From DASUGC01 sp035606665 (GTDB lineage: Bacteria; Acidobacteriota; Vicinamibacteria; Vicinamibacterales; SCN-69-37), in assembly GCA_035606665.1 (NCBI GenBank), contig DATNEY010000027.1, positions 258,706 to 322,705 on the forward strand: DNA of 64,000 bases, given 5' to 3'. This document shows, in pieces, positions 44,312 through 53,339 of this stretch (position 1 is the first letter of the stretch; every line of letters begins with the position of its first letter). The position numbers were made by a program, and so were the translations under genes. The notes beneath the pieces are model-generated. The model was given only the letters and a program-made list of their open reading frames with translations. It was not told the DNA's origin and did no database searches.

Positions 44312-44421
44312 GGTGCTCCATGGAGGCGAGAGCATGGCACCTCCGATTAGAGTGCGCGCGCGAGCTGGTTTCAAGGGCCAGCAGACCCGGTCACAGAACC
44401 TTCACATATGATCGAGCGCGA

Positions 44422-45705
44422 ATGACCCGCTCGATCTCCCTCCTGGCTGTCGCCCTCTCTCTGACGATCGCTCTCGGCGCTCAGCAGTTGCCTGCGCCCT
44501 TCGCGACGCCGTGGTTTCGGAAAGCCACGCGGGTGGTCGCCATGCCGGAGGGACATCAACTCACGGTACCTGCCGGATTTGGCGTGCAGGTGTACGCGGA
44601 CAAAATGCAATTGCCGCGCTTCATGGCGCTCGCGCCCAACGGCGACGTGTTCGTGTCCGAGCCTGTCAGCCGGACGGCCGGCAAGATCACAATCCTTCGC
44701 GACGCCGACAAGGACGGCGTCGTCGAGACGCGCGAGACGTTCGCGCAGGGCCTCAATCGTCCGTTCGGGCTGGCGTTCTGGAAGGGTCATCTCTATGTCG
44801 GCACGAATGACAGCGTGATTCGCTTCACCTACCGGGCGGGCCAGACTGTTGCGGAGGGCACTTCGGAGAAGATCGCGGACCTTCCAGCGAGCGATGCCGC
44901 GCTCGATCAGGACACGGCGGATCGACTGAAGATTCCCCTCAACCAGACCCGTGGCTACAACCACTGGACGCGCAATGTCATCGTGAATCCGGCAGGGACG
45001 AAACTCTATGTGTCCGTCGGCTCGGCCACCAACGCGACGCCGGAAGACCAGCCGGGCACAATCGAACGAGCCGCCATCCACGAATACAACCTCGATGGAA
45101 CGCGCCACCGGCTGTTTGCGAGCGGGCTGCGAAATCCCGTCGGACTCGCCTACTTTCCCGGCACTGCGACGCTGTGGACATCGGTGAACGAGCGCGACCA
45201 CCTCGGCGACGATCTCGTTCCTGACTTCATCACGTCGGTAAGAGACGGTGGTTTTTATGGATGGCCGTACTCGTACATCGGCCCGCACCTTGATCCGACG
45301 GTCGCAGTGCCACGGCCCGAACTGGTTGCGAAAGCAATCGCCCCCGGGGTCCTGCTGCCGTCACATTCGGCGGCACTTGGGCTCCTCTTTTACACGGGCT
45401 CGCAGTTTCCGTCCGAGTACCGCAACAGCGCGTTCATCGCTCTGCATGGCTCGATCAATCGATCGAAGCTTGCCGGCTACAGCGTCGTTCGCGTGCCGTT
45501 TCGAAACGGAAAGCCGTCGGGTCCCGCGGAGAACGTTCTCACGGGCTTCATCGCCAGAGACGATGAGGAGAAGCAGGCGTGGGGACGGCCGGTCGGCCTG
45601 CTCCAGTTGTCCGACGGTTCGCTGCTGATTTCGGACGATGGCGGGAATCGAATCTGGCGGCTGACGTACTCTGGCAAGAAGTTGCCAACACTCTTGCCAC
45701 GCTGA
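44422..45705 (+). CDS. Exported PQQ-type sugar dehydrogenase-like beta-propeller
   Basis: This is a 427-residue protein with an N-terminal signal peptide (MTRSISLLAVALSLTIALGA). The body resembles the glucose/L-sorbosone dehydrogenase propeller: GLNRPFGLAFWKGHLYVG, LYVSVGSATNAT, FASGLRNPVGLAY and DDGGNRIWRLTY. Such enzymes oxidise sugars in the periplasm with PQQ. Calcium and PQQ ligands were not verified, so activity is provisional. No PQQ synthesis genes are nearby. ATG 44422 begins the signal peptide. Confidence 0.82.
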   Translation: MTRSISLLAVALSLTIALGAQQLPAPFATPWFRKATRVVAMPEGHQLTVPAGFGVQVYADKMQLPRFMALAPNGDVFVSEPVSRTAGKITILRDADKDGVVETRETFAQGLNRPFGLAFWKGHLYVGTNDSVIRFTYRAGQTVAEGTSEKIADLPASDAALDQDTADRLKIPLNQTRGYNHWTRNVIVNPAGTKLYVSVGSATNATPEDQPGTIERAAIHEYNLDGTRHRLFASGLRNPVGLAYFPGTATLWTSVNERDHLGDDLVPDFITSVRDGGFYGWPYSYIGPHLDPTVAVPRPELVAKAIAPGVLLPSHSAALGLLFYTGSQFPSEYRNSAFIALHGSINRSKLAGYSVVRVPFRNGKPSGPAENVLTGFIARDDEEKQAWGRPVGLLQLSDGSLLISDDGGNRIWRLTYSGKKLPTLLPR

Positions 45706-45824
45706 CACGAACCTCCAGACCGGTCGGAGCGGGCACTGGCCCGGGCCTTGCACCATTTCTGGCTGTGGGGCGAAGAAACCGCAAGAGTCGGCCACGCCGG
45801 CGGCGCCGGCATCATCTTCAGACG

Positions 45825-46355
45825 ATGCTCGCTGCGGGGTCTGTGCTGTGTGTTCCGCACGCGGGCCATCCTGCCTCCACTCGGCGGCCAACAGCGCAGG
45901 CGCATGTGCGCGCGGTGGCCGTGCCCATACCAATCGTCACCACGTCCACTGCATTCAGGCTCACGCCAGAGCACGCGTACGACGACGTCATTCAAGAGGC
46001 CGCGCAGAAGTACTTGCTCGACCCGGATCTGATTCGCGCGGTGATTCGGACGGAGTCGGCGTTCGACGCTGCAGCCGTGTCGAGTGCCGGCGCCCAGGGC
46101 CTGATGCAGCTGATGCCGGCGCTTGCCGCCGAACTCGGTGTCACCGACCCGTTCGATCCGCGCCAGAACGTCATGGCGGGATCGAGATACCTCGGCGCGC
46201 TGCTCGCATATCACGGCGGCAACATTCCGCTCGCGCTCGCGAGCTACAACGCCGGGCCGGGTGCCGTCGCTCGCTACGGGGGCATCCCGCCCTACGAAGA
46301 GACCGAGCGGTACGTCAGAACGATCGTGGATCTGCTGGAAGAGAACGAGAACTGA
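45825..46355 (+). CDS. Lytic transglycosylase (SLT domain)
   Basis: This is a 176-residue secreted murein enzyme. The SLT motif has the catalytic Glu in IRTESAFDAAAVSSAGAQGL followed by MQLMPALAAELG. ASYNAGPGAVARYGG and ETERYVRTIV are the family signatures. The N-terminus is weakly hydrophobic, perhaps a signal peptide. ATG 45825 is preferred; the frame upstream has atypical composition. It is convergent with the TonB receptor gene. It cleaves peptidoglycan to give 1,6-anhydro-muropeptides. Confidence 0.88.
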   Translation: MLAAGSVLCVPHAGHPASTRRPTAQAHVRAVAVPIPIVTTSTAFRLTPEHAYDDVIQEAAQKYLLDPDLIRAVIRTESAFDAAAVSSAGAQGLMQLMPALAAELGVTDPFDPRQNVMAGSRYLGALLAYHGGNIPLALASYNAGPGAVARYGGIPPYEETERYVRTIVDLLEENEN

Positions 46356-46358
46356 CCC

Positions 46359-48992
46359 TCAGAACGACAGACTCGCCGAAAAGTTGAGGCGCCGCACATC
46401 GCTGACCGACGTCGGCTTCATGAAGAACGGCGAAGTCATCACGCCGCTGAAACCTGAATAGTTGTGGTGATTGGTCAGGTTCGAGATGCGGACCGATAGC
46501 GACATACGGTAGCGCGGCGCTGGCGGCGGCTGCGTGACCGCGCCCGTGCTCGAGATCGTCACGCCCCCTGGCGCGCGGACGCTCCCGAAGCTGAGCGAAT
46601 ACGAGAGACTGCCGCTGACATTCCAGTTCCATGGATAGCGCACGGTATTACGGGCGACACCGGCCGGACGATCGTTGAAGAGCAAATCCCCGTTCGTGTC
46701 GACGCCTGTCGTGATTGTGTACGGCGAACCACTTGACGCGCTCCAGGTCAGATTCGCGGAGAGGTTGCGGACGGCGGACGTACTGAAGCCGCCCGACACG
46801 CGCTGCCGGACATCGCCTCCGCCTGGGCCCCATTCGGTATCGAACGTGCCGCTCGCGGGCGCGGCGTAGGGGCCATCCGAGTTGTTCCGGACGCCGCCGA
46901 GGAAGTAGCTCGCGTTGAAACTCATGCGCCGCCAGTTGAATCGCGCCTGCGCATTGGGCGCGCCCGGCGGCAGCACGCTGAAACTCACCGACGTATTCAA
47001 CGAGCGCGTGTGTTGTCGCCCCTCGTCCACGGCCATGATTACCGTTCCAAATTGAGGATCCGGACGGACACCGTTGACGGGAGCATTGAGATTGACGCCA
47101 CGCAGGATTCCACCGGCCCGAATGACGCTCAGGGACAGGCTGCCGCGAAGCCGTGGCGTGATGGTCTGATCGATTCCAACGCTCACGCGCTGATTCCGCG
47201 CCATCTGGATGTCGTCCTTCAGAAGATAACGATTGACGGGCGGCACAACGCCGCCGGTCGAGCCGCCCGGATCGGGATAGGACGGATTGACGATTTGCAG
47301 CTCGCGCTGCCGGAAGCCGTCGACCCGCATCGCCTGCTCGAACGTGCCCGCGCCCAGCCAGTCGTAGAAAATGCCCCAGCTCGCCCGCACAGTCGTGCGT
47401 CCGCTTTTGAATGGAGCCCAGTTGATGCCGACTCGCGGGCCGATCGCCGTGCTGTCCCGCACGTGCGACTGCCCCTCGTAACGCACGCCGACACTGAACG
47501 TGAACGCTTTGCTGAATCGCACGTCGTCCTGGACGTACGCGCCGAGCCAGGCTTCGAGATAGTGAATCAGTGGATCGCCGATGCGACGCGTATAGAACGT
47601 CGGCTTCCCGGCCTCGAAGTCCGCAACGCTCGCAAAGGTGTACGTGCCGAGATGGTTCGAGACCTGATCGCTCGTGTACCAGGTGCCCCAGAGATCCACG
47701 CCGCCCCGGAACGAGTGGATACCGCGAATGTGGTCGAAGTCCGACAGAATCCGTAGATCGCGACCCGTTCGCGCTCCGCCGACCTGGGCGCCGCCGCGCG
47801 TGAAGGCATCCGTGACGATGACGGTGGGCGCCCGGAGGTAGGCAACCGACTCGGATCGGCTCCAGTAGAAGTCCATTCGCGTGTTGAGGAACGTGCGGCG
47901 GCCGACCGGTCCACTCTCCTGGATCCGCAGGCTGCCGTTCGAGCCTTCGTTCGAGTAACCGCGCTCGATCAGGCTGTAGCCGCCGATGCCGAGGTTCTCG
48001 CTGGAGTTCCGCCCGCCCGAGTAGGACAGACGCATCTGGTGATTGCGTGAAATGACGTAATCGAGCGACCCGCTGAAATTGACGCTCTTGCGTGGCGTCC
48101 GTACGCCGAGCGTCTCCGAGACGTTGCCGCTCGGCAGCACGACGTTGACGATCGGCGTCGAGAATGAATACGACTGTCCGAGGTTCGCGGAGAACGAGAC
48201 CCTGTTTGGAATGACGGTCCGGCTGATGCTGGCACCGAAGTTACGGCTCTGTTCCGGCCCCTTTCGCTCCACGAACGGACTCCGCCCGGACATCGACCCG
48301 TCCTGAAAGGCGAGCGATGTGTTCACGCGGAGCGGCCCCGCGCCGGGCCGTGTGATTACGTCGATGAAGGTCATGCCGGCGCTATGGTTTTCCGCCGCGA
48401 ATGCGTCGCGAGTAATGTGGATCGACTGGATCTGCGACTTTGGCGGCAGCTCGCCGCCCTCGAAGCTGTTGATCCGGATCGTGCCCCCGCCGGCGAGTGC
48501 CTGCAGCTGGGCCGCCATCTCGGCCGGATCGTCCGACAGCGCCTCGATCTGCTCCCGCGAGAGTGCTGTTCCGAACGCCGGCCCTCGCGGATCCGTCGCA
48601 GCCGCGCGGTTGTCGCGCGCCACGATGACCGACGCCTCGAGCGAGCGCAACGGCAGGATAACCACATGCTTGTTGTCACCCGCGCGCAAGGTCACGCTGC
48701 GCAGCAGCCCAACGTCGAACCCCTCGAACTCGGCGGCAATTGAGTAGCGTCCCGGCTCGATCGACTCGATGGTGGCGAGCCCCTTGTCGTTCGACTTCAC
48801 GGGTGCCACCGGCCTCGCCTTGGTCGCAGGCTCGAGTCCGACCAACGTCACGGTCGCATTCGGCACGACGGCGCCGCTGGGATCGAGGACGGTGACGGTC
48901 AGGCGCGACGGGCGAGGCGCCTGGGCTTCAACGACAGACGAAGCCAGGCCGAGTCCCAGGGCAATGACACACCAGAGCATTCGCATGGACAT
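46359..48992 (-). CDS. Oar-like TonB-dependent receptor with carboxypeptidase-regulatory domain
   Basis: This is an 877-residue outer-membrane protein. The signal peptide starts MSMRMLWCVIALGLGLASS. A carboxypeptidase-regulatory-like beta-sandwich (LTVTVLDPSGAVVPNATVTL) follows, then a plug-like region and a long beta-barrel with many Tyr/Ser/Asn-rich strands. The C-terminus ends in Phe (RLNFSASLSF), as outer-membrane barrels do. It probably imports peptides or oligosaccharides using TonB energy; a TonB-family protein is encoded 5.5 kb away. The substrate is unknown. Confidence 0.85.
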   Translation of the reverse strand: MSMRMLWCVIALGLGLASSVVEAQAPRPSRLTVTVLDPSGAVVPNATVTLVGLEPATKARPVAPVKSNDKGLATIESIEPGRYSIAAEFEGFDVGLLRSVTLRAGDNKHVVILPLRSLEASVIVARDNRAAATDPRGPAFGTALSREQIEALSDDPAEMAAQLQALAGGGTIRINSFEGGELPPKSQIQSIHITRDAFAAENHSAGMTFIDVITRPGAGPLRVNTSLAFQDGSMSGRSPFVERKGPEQSRNFGASISRTVIPNRVSFSANLGQSYSFSTPIVNVVLPSGNVSETLGVRTPRKSVNFSGSLDYVISRNHQMRLSYSGGRNSSENLGIGGYSLIERGYSNEGSNGSLRIQESGPVGRRTFLNTRMDFYWSRSESVAYLRAPTVIVTDAFTRGGAQVGGARTGRDLRILSDFDHIRGIHSFRGGVDLWGTWYTSDQVSNHLGTYTFASVADFEAGKPTFYTRRIGDPLIHYLEAWLGAYVQDDVRFSKAFTFSVGVRYEGQSHVRDSTAIGPRVGINWAPFKSGRTTVRASWGIFYDWLGAGTFEQAMRVDGFRQRELQIVNPSYPDPGGSTGGVVPPVNRYLLKDDIQMARNQRVSVGIDQTITPRLRGSLSLSVIRAGGILRGVNLNAPVNGVRPDPQFGTVIMAVDEGRQHTRSLNTSVSFSVLPPGAPNAQARFNWRRMSFNASYFLGGVRNNSDGPYAAPASGTFDTEWGPGGGDVRQRVSGGFSTSAVRNLSANLTWSASSGSPYTITTGVDTNGDLLFNDRPAGVARNTVRYPWNWNVSGSLSYSLSFGSVRAPGGVTISSTGAVTQPPPAPRYRMSLSVRISNLTNHHNYSGFSGVMTSPFFMKPTSVSDVRRLNFSASLSF

Positions 48993-49080
48993 CCCTTGAT
49001 GGACACACCTAAGACGTCGCCGACGGCGTTCCGGATGGCTCGTCGGCGCCTCCCGCGAACTGATGCTATTTTGTGGCCGC

Positions 49081-49854
49081 ATGCCGAGCCTTCTAGCGGA
49101 TCCCGTATTCGACCGGCGTCTGAACGAGCTCACAACGACCGCCGATCGCGTATGGCTGATCGGTCTCTCGACGGGACTGGTGCTCACATTAGTCGCGGCC
49201 TACCCGTTCGCACACACTCCTTCCGGAAACTTCTGGGCGTATGCGGGATTGCTGATCCGGGGCGGACTCTACCTGTGGGCGGGCGACAGCTTGCGCGGCA
49301 AGGGCGGTGAGACGCTCGTCACTCTTTTCCGCGTCGGGCTTGTCGCGGGACTGCTCGAAATCCTGATCGACTGGGCGCTCATCCATTGGCTACCAACGGG
49401 CCGGCTGGTCTACCTCACGGGCAACGACGTGGTTCTGCTCGGCTCACCGGTGTGGATGCCACTCGCGTGGGCTTGCGTCATCGTCGAACTCGGGTATCCG
49501 GCCCTTCGTGGTTATGCCCTCCTCAAAGACCGGATGGCGCGCATGATGGCCGCTGCTGTGGCCTCGACAGTGGTGGCCATTCAGGCCGGAGTCACGATCG
49601 GCTTCTATGAATACTTCGCGTATCGCGCGGACTGGTGGAAGTACGAGCCGGCGCGCGTGATGCTGGGGGACTTCTGCGCCGTCTACATTCCGCTCGGGGA
49701 GTTCTTCATGTTCCTGCCCGTGATTCCCATCATGGCCCGCGCGCTCTCGAACCCCGAGCGGCGCACGGCGGCGGCGCTCGAGAGCGGCGCCCTGTTTGCG
49801 GCCGCGATCGCCGCAGGCTACGCCGTCGCCTATGTGCTCCTCGAGGTGCGCTGA
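49081..49854 (+). CDS. Hypothetical polytopic membrane protein
   Basis: This is a 257-residue integral membrane protein with about seven helices. Recognisable segments are LIDWALIHWLPTGRLVYLTG, VWMPLAWACVIVELGYPALR and GFYEYFAYRADWWKYEP. The arrangement recalls carotenoid-cyclase-like or DUF6989-type proteins, but I cannot assign it. ATG 49081 (or 49063) starts it. Its 3' end overlaps the convergent phosphoribosyltransferase gene by 25 bp. Confidence 0.7.
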   Translation: MPSLLADPVFDRRLNELTTTADRVWLIGLSTGLVLTLVAAYPFAHTPSGNFWAYAGLLIRGGLYLWAGDSLRGKGGETLVTLFRVGLVAGLLEILIDWALIHWLPTGRLVYLTGNDVVLLGSPVWMPLAWACVIVELGYPALRGYALLKDRMARMMAAAVASTVVAIQAGVTIGFYEYFAYRADWWKYEPARVMLGDFCAVYIPLGEFFMFLPVIPIMARALSNPERRTAAALESGALFAAAIAAGYAVAYVLLEVR

Positions 49855-50510
49855 GAACGGGCCCCGCGATCGAGCAGCGATCGCACTTCCTCGTCCGAGG
49901 TCTGTGAGAAGTCCTCGTACCACATGCCGACGGCGTGAAAGGGTTCCGGGGTGGCAACGCAGGCGACCTCATCGACAAGACGCTGGAATTCCTCGTACGT
50001 CTCTCGCGCCGCGACAGGCACAGCGACGATCACTCGCGCAGGATGCTGCGCTCGAACCGCTTCGGCAGCCGCTCGCATCGATGCACCGGTGGCAAGGCCG
50101 TCGTCCACCAGCACGACCGTTCGGCCGGCGAGATTCAGCGGAGGCTGTTCACCGCGAAACGCGGTTTCCTGCCTGGCGATCTCGATGGCCTGCATGGCGG
50201 CGACCCGATCCAGATCTGCCTGCGTCACGCCCAATTCCCGGACGATGCGATCGTTGATGACGCGAATGCCGCCGGACGCGATGGCGCCCATGGCGAGTTC
50301 GGGATGGCCGGGCACGCCAAGCTTGCGGACCAGGAACACATCCAGCGGTACTTGCAGGACAACGGCGACCTCGTAAGCGACGGGGACACCGCCACGCGGC
50401 AGCGCGAGAACAGTCGTATGGCGTCGATTGGCGTGAGGCAGCAGCCGTAACGCCAGATGGCGCCCGGCTTCGTGCCTGTCACGAAATGGCAGTGCGGCTG
50501 CCGGTGACAC
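49830..50510 (-). CDS. Phosphoribosyltransferase-family protein
   Basis: This is a 226-residue protein. The PRPP-binding loop VVLVDDGLATGASM is clear, and the N-terminal LALPRGGVPVAYEVAV block is typical of the broad group often annotated as phosphoribosyltransferase or erythromycin-esterase-linked. It may salvage a nucleobase or bind a nucleotide as a regulator. The exact reaction is unknown. Confidence 0.82.
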   Translation of the reverse strand: MSPAAALPFRDRHEAGRHLALRLLPHANRRHTTVLALPRGGVPVAYEVAVVLQVPLDVFLVRKLGVPGHPELAMGAIASGGIRVINDRIVRELGVTQADLDRVAAMQAIEIARQETAFRGEQPPLNLAGRTVVLVDDGLATGASMRAAAEAVRAQHPARVIVAVPVAARETYEEFQRLVDEVACVATPEPFHAVGMWYEDFSQTSDEEVRSLLDRGARSQRTSRST

Positions 50511-50522
50511 TTGCCAGCCCTG

Positions 50523-51578
50523 TCAGCGGTGCGCCGGATCGACGCCATCCGGCAGGCGCGCGAGAAAGTGCTGTCGCGCACGAACGACGAGCTTCGGGTT
50601 CTTCACACGCACGGTCAGATCGTGGACCTTCCCGTCGAGCGTCTGTGCGGTGAAACCCAGCAGATAGAGATAGTGCAGCTCGCGCATCACGGAGGTGAAC
50701 AGAGAATTGACGTCGTCCGACGACGTCAGCTGCAAGCGGCCGGCGCCGGTTTCTGATGCGAGCTCGGTCAGAAGCCCGGCGCCGCGCGTCCAGCGCGGGT
50801 CATCGATGTTCAGGAAATCCTTCGGCGACGATGCGTTGGACAGCTCGAGGTGATGATGGAGCGTGCATGCGAGCGGCGGACTGGACGACCGTCCGGGCAT
50901 GCGCCTGGCGGAGCCGAAGCTGAGGCTGCGCTCGGGCGGCGCGGTGACGATGATGTGAGGCTTGAAGATGACCGCGTACACCATCACGTCTTCGGCGCGG
51001 ATTCTGTTCAACAGCTTCGGCCAGCGCATGTCGCTCGCCGTGTCGCATCCGTCCGTGAAGACGACCACCACGCGGCGTCCCGTCTCCAGAAGGAGTTCGG
51101 TGATGCCGGCGTCGATGGCATCCAGGAGACGCGTCGGGTTGCTGAACGGCAAGTCCCTGCGGATCCACGTGAGGAGCCGATCGCGATCGGCCGTGAACTC
51201 CGGACTGATCTCGATGCGGTCGCTGAACCTCCCCACCTTCGCCTTGTCGTCGGGATTCAGCCGGATGACGAACTGCTCCGCCGCGAGCTGTGCCAGGTTT
51301 ATCGAGGGCATCATGCTGGCGCTCACGTCGACGAAAGCGACAGCCCGCAGCGGTTGCAGGCCACTCGAGAAAGTCGTGATCGCCTGAGGGCGGCCGTTGT
51401 CCAAAACCGTGAAGTCCTCGCGCTTCAGCTCCGTCACGAGTTCGCCCTGTGTGTCGAACACCGAGACGGGCACCGCGACTGTTTCGATGCGGCCCCGAAA
51501 CACCGGCTGCTGGACCTGCTCCACGAGCATCGACACGCCGGCCAGGAGCGGGGCCCAGATGCGCGAGGGCGGGATCAC
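50523..51578 (-). CDS. VWFA-related protein with intact MIDAS
   Basis: This is a 351-residue protein, probably secreted or periplasmic; the N-terminus is only weakly signal-like. The VWFA domain has AVAFVDVSASMM (DxSxS MIDAS), NPTRLLDAIDAG and VVVFTDGCDTASD. FTVLDNGRPQAITTFSSG is the acidobacterial VWFA leader, and YLYLLGFTAQ the usual tail motif. Unlike the 654-residue paralogue at 38630, the metal site is conserved. It starts 44 bp after the DUF5666 gene. Confidence 0.82.
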   Translation of the reverse strand: MIPPSRIWAPLLAGVSMLVEQVQQPVFRGRIETVAVPVSVFDTQGELVTELKREDFTVLDNGRPQAITTFSSGLQPLRAVAFVDVSASMMPSINLAQLAAEQFVIRLNPDDKAKVGRFSDRIEISPEFTADRDRLLTWIRRDLPFSNPTRLLDAIDAGITELLLETGRRVVVVFTDGCDTASDMRWPKLLNRIRAEDVMVYAVIFKPHIIVTAPPERSLSFGSARRMPGRSSSPPLACTLHHHLELSNASSPKDFLNIDDPRWTRGAGLLTELASETGAGRLQLTSSDDVNSLFTSVMRELHYLYLLGFTAQTLDGKVHDLTVRVKNPKLVVRARQHFLARLPDGVDPAHR

Positions 51579-51622
51579 ATCGAAATGCTACTACCCGCCC
51601 TCCACATCTTCGAGCCCTGTCG

Positions 51623-52387
51623 TCACAGCCGCTTGATATACGAAATCATCACGTTCAGATTGGTCACGACTCCGATGATCTGCACCTTGTCGCCAATGGC
51701 CAACGCGTCGCACGGTCCATCGAAATTGGTGTTCAAGCTGGCCGCCCCCGCGTAGCCGTTCACGGTCAACTGCAATTGCGGGCAGGAACCTGACAGGGCT
51801 CCGATCGTGCCCTCGATCCAGAACCCGCCGCCGGGAGCATCGCTGAGGATGTTGATGCTGCTGGCGACGACCGTGCCGCCCCCGGCGACGCGGCCCACCA
51901 CATCGACCGTCTGGCCCGTCGAGAGCGCCAGGGACTTCTGCGGATCCCCTTTGCGCTTCACGTCAGTGAGGGCGGTCACGTTGACCGTTCGACCGCCCAC
52001 CGTCACGTCGAACTCGGGCGGCAGGCCGTTCTTGTTCGTGATTGTTCCGGTCAGGCTGATGGCCGGCGAGACGATGGCGAGCCGGCTCGCATAGAAACGG
52101 CCGGGCTGCTGGGCGCCGGTGACGTCCACCATCAGGCCGTCACGAAGTTCGCTGAACTGGCTGCCGTCCAGAAACACGGTGCTGTTGTCACCCTGAATCG
52201 GTGTCGTGCCGACGTTGAACTGGAATGCTGACCGCGTGCCGGCAAAGCCGCTGATCTGACCGGTCATGCCTGCGCTCGTGGCAGTTGGAGAGGTCACGGT
52301 GCTCGGTGCCGCTGGATTGTGCAGGTCGCAAGCGGTGATACCGAGCGTGAGGATTGTCACCGTCGCGAACAAGTGAAATCGCCTCAT
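51623..52387 (-). CDS. DUF5666-type lipoprotein
   Basis: This is a 254-residue protein with a lipoprotein signal peptide ending at the lipobox LGITAC. The body holds three OB-like DUF5666 beta modules, for example VFLDGSQFSELRDGLMVDVTG, VGGRTVNVTALTDVKRKGDP and FWIEGTIGALSG. It is likely anchored to the outer or inner membrane facing the periplasm. Function is unknown. It lies 44 bp upstream of the VWFA gene on the same strand. Confidence 0.78.
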   Translation of the reverse strand: MRRFHLFATVTILTLGITACDLHNPAAPSTVTSPTATSAGMTGQISGFAGTRSAFQFNVGTTPIQGDNSTVFLDGSQFSELRDGLMVDVTGAQQPGRFYASRLAIVSPAISLTGTITNKNGLPPEFDVTVGGRTVNVTALTDVKRKGDPQKSLALSTGQTVDVVGRVAGGGTVVASSINILSDAPGGGFWIEGTIGALSGSCPQLQLTVNGYAGAASLNTNFDGPCDALAIGDKVQIIGVVTNLNVMISYIKRL

Positions 52388-52619
52388 GGGCTGGTTGACA
52401 GCAAACGCCGTTCCATCCCCGGATCACGCGGAGATCACTACGTATTGCAACAAATCCGCTTTTTCGGAGCCGTGTCAAAGGTACCGGTGCGGGTAAGAAC
52501 CTACCGAGTCCATGTAGTCGCCGCGCTAAGATCCGCGCACATGTCACAACCAGTTCTCGTCGCTGGAGCAAAGCGACGCCGGACGAGCCGGTGATGGCAA
52601 TGGGCTGCTGTCCCCGATC
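52388..52619. other. Upstream region of the lipoprotein gene, no gene called
   Basis: This roughly 230-bp stretch contains the leader of the lipoprotein gene. It also holds a GGGTAAGAACCTAC motif at 52491-52504, which resembles the reverse complement of 41825-41838. An ATG at 52541 opens only 17 codons. I see no convincing gene here. Confidence 0.5.
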
Positions 52620-52772
52620 GTGCGGCCCTTCAACGAAGTCGCGGCACGTCTGATGACGCTCGGCTTGTACGCAGCAACGCGGTCAACGGCCTTCCCGGAC
52701 TGGAAGAGGGCCGCCGACCGCTTCGCCGTGACACCCGAAAGCGTCGAAGAACACGTCGATCGAATGACGTAG
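52620..52772 (+). CDS. Possible 50-residue protein or gene remnant
   Basis: A GTG at 52620 opens a 50-codon frame reading VRPFNEVAARLMTLGLYAAT and ending in VTPESVEEHVDRMT. Composition is protein-like, with two helices. The same frame stays open upstream to a TAA near 52530 without a better start, so it may be the end of a degraded gene. Similarity to a known family is not apparent. Confidence 0.35.
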   Translation: MRPFNEVAARLMTLGLYAATRSTAFPDWKRAADRFAVTPESVEEHVDRMT

Positions 52773-52774
52773 CG

Positions 52775-53287
52775 TTATGCCAGGGAGCGCATGAACGTCA
52801 GTTTGTAACCGTCAGGATCGGAAATCGAAAACGCGCGCATGCCCCACTCGTCCTGCGGCTCCTGATCGAGCGTGCCGCCGCGTGCCTTGATCGCCGCCGC
52901 GTAGCCGTCGATGTCGGGTCCGGTGGTGATGTACATCCGGACGCCCTGCCCCTTCACCCGGTCGCGGCCGAGCTTCCAGTCATCCTGACCGATGTTGATA
53001 GTGACGTCGCCGAGTGTGACGGATCCGCCGCGATAGACGCCTTCAATCTCCCAGTGATCCTTGCGGCCGAAGCCGAGTACGTCGCAGTACCACTTGATGG
53101 TCGCGGCAGCGTCGTTCGCTGTGAAGCCCGGTGTGACGCTGAGCGGCGAATGACCACTGGCGCGCGCGGGCCGGCGGACGGGCGCCGACTTTCTTGCGGC
53201 CTTCGGTTTCGACTTGGGCTTGGATTTCGGACGTGACTTCGACTTGGAAACTCTCGTCTTCGACTTGTTCTTCGATTTCTTTGCCAT
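52775..53287 (-). CDS. VOC/glyoxalase-family protein with basic Lys/Ser tail
   Basis: This is a 170-residue protein. Residues 1-45 are a low-complexity Lys/Arg/Ser/Pro tail similar to histone H1 or AlgP-type tails. The rest is a single VOC (glyoxalase/bleomycin resistance) domain: DAAATIKWYCDVLGFGRKDH to DPDGYKLTFMR. VOC proteins bind metals and small molecules; this one has no assigned substrate. The basic tail could bind nucleic acid or polyphosphate. Terminal placement and repeat character are unusual. Confidence 0.75.
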   Translation of the reverse strand: MAKKSKNKSKTRVSKSKSRPKSKPKSKPKAARKSAPVRRPARASGHSPLSVTPGFTANDAAATIKWYCDVLGFGRKDHWEIEGVYRGGSVTLGDVTINIGQDDWKLGRDRVKGQGVRMYITTGPDIDGYAAAIKARGGTLDQEPQDEWGMRAFSISDPDGYKLTFMRSLA

Positions 53288-53339
53288 GTGGGCGTTCTCT
53301 CCTTGAACACGCCCATCTTATCGCCGCGCCTTACGAATG

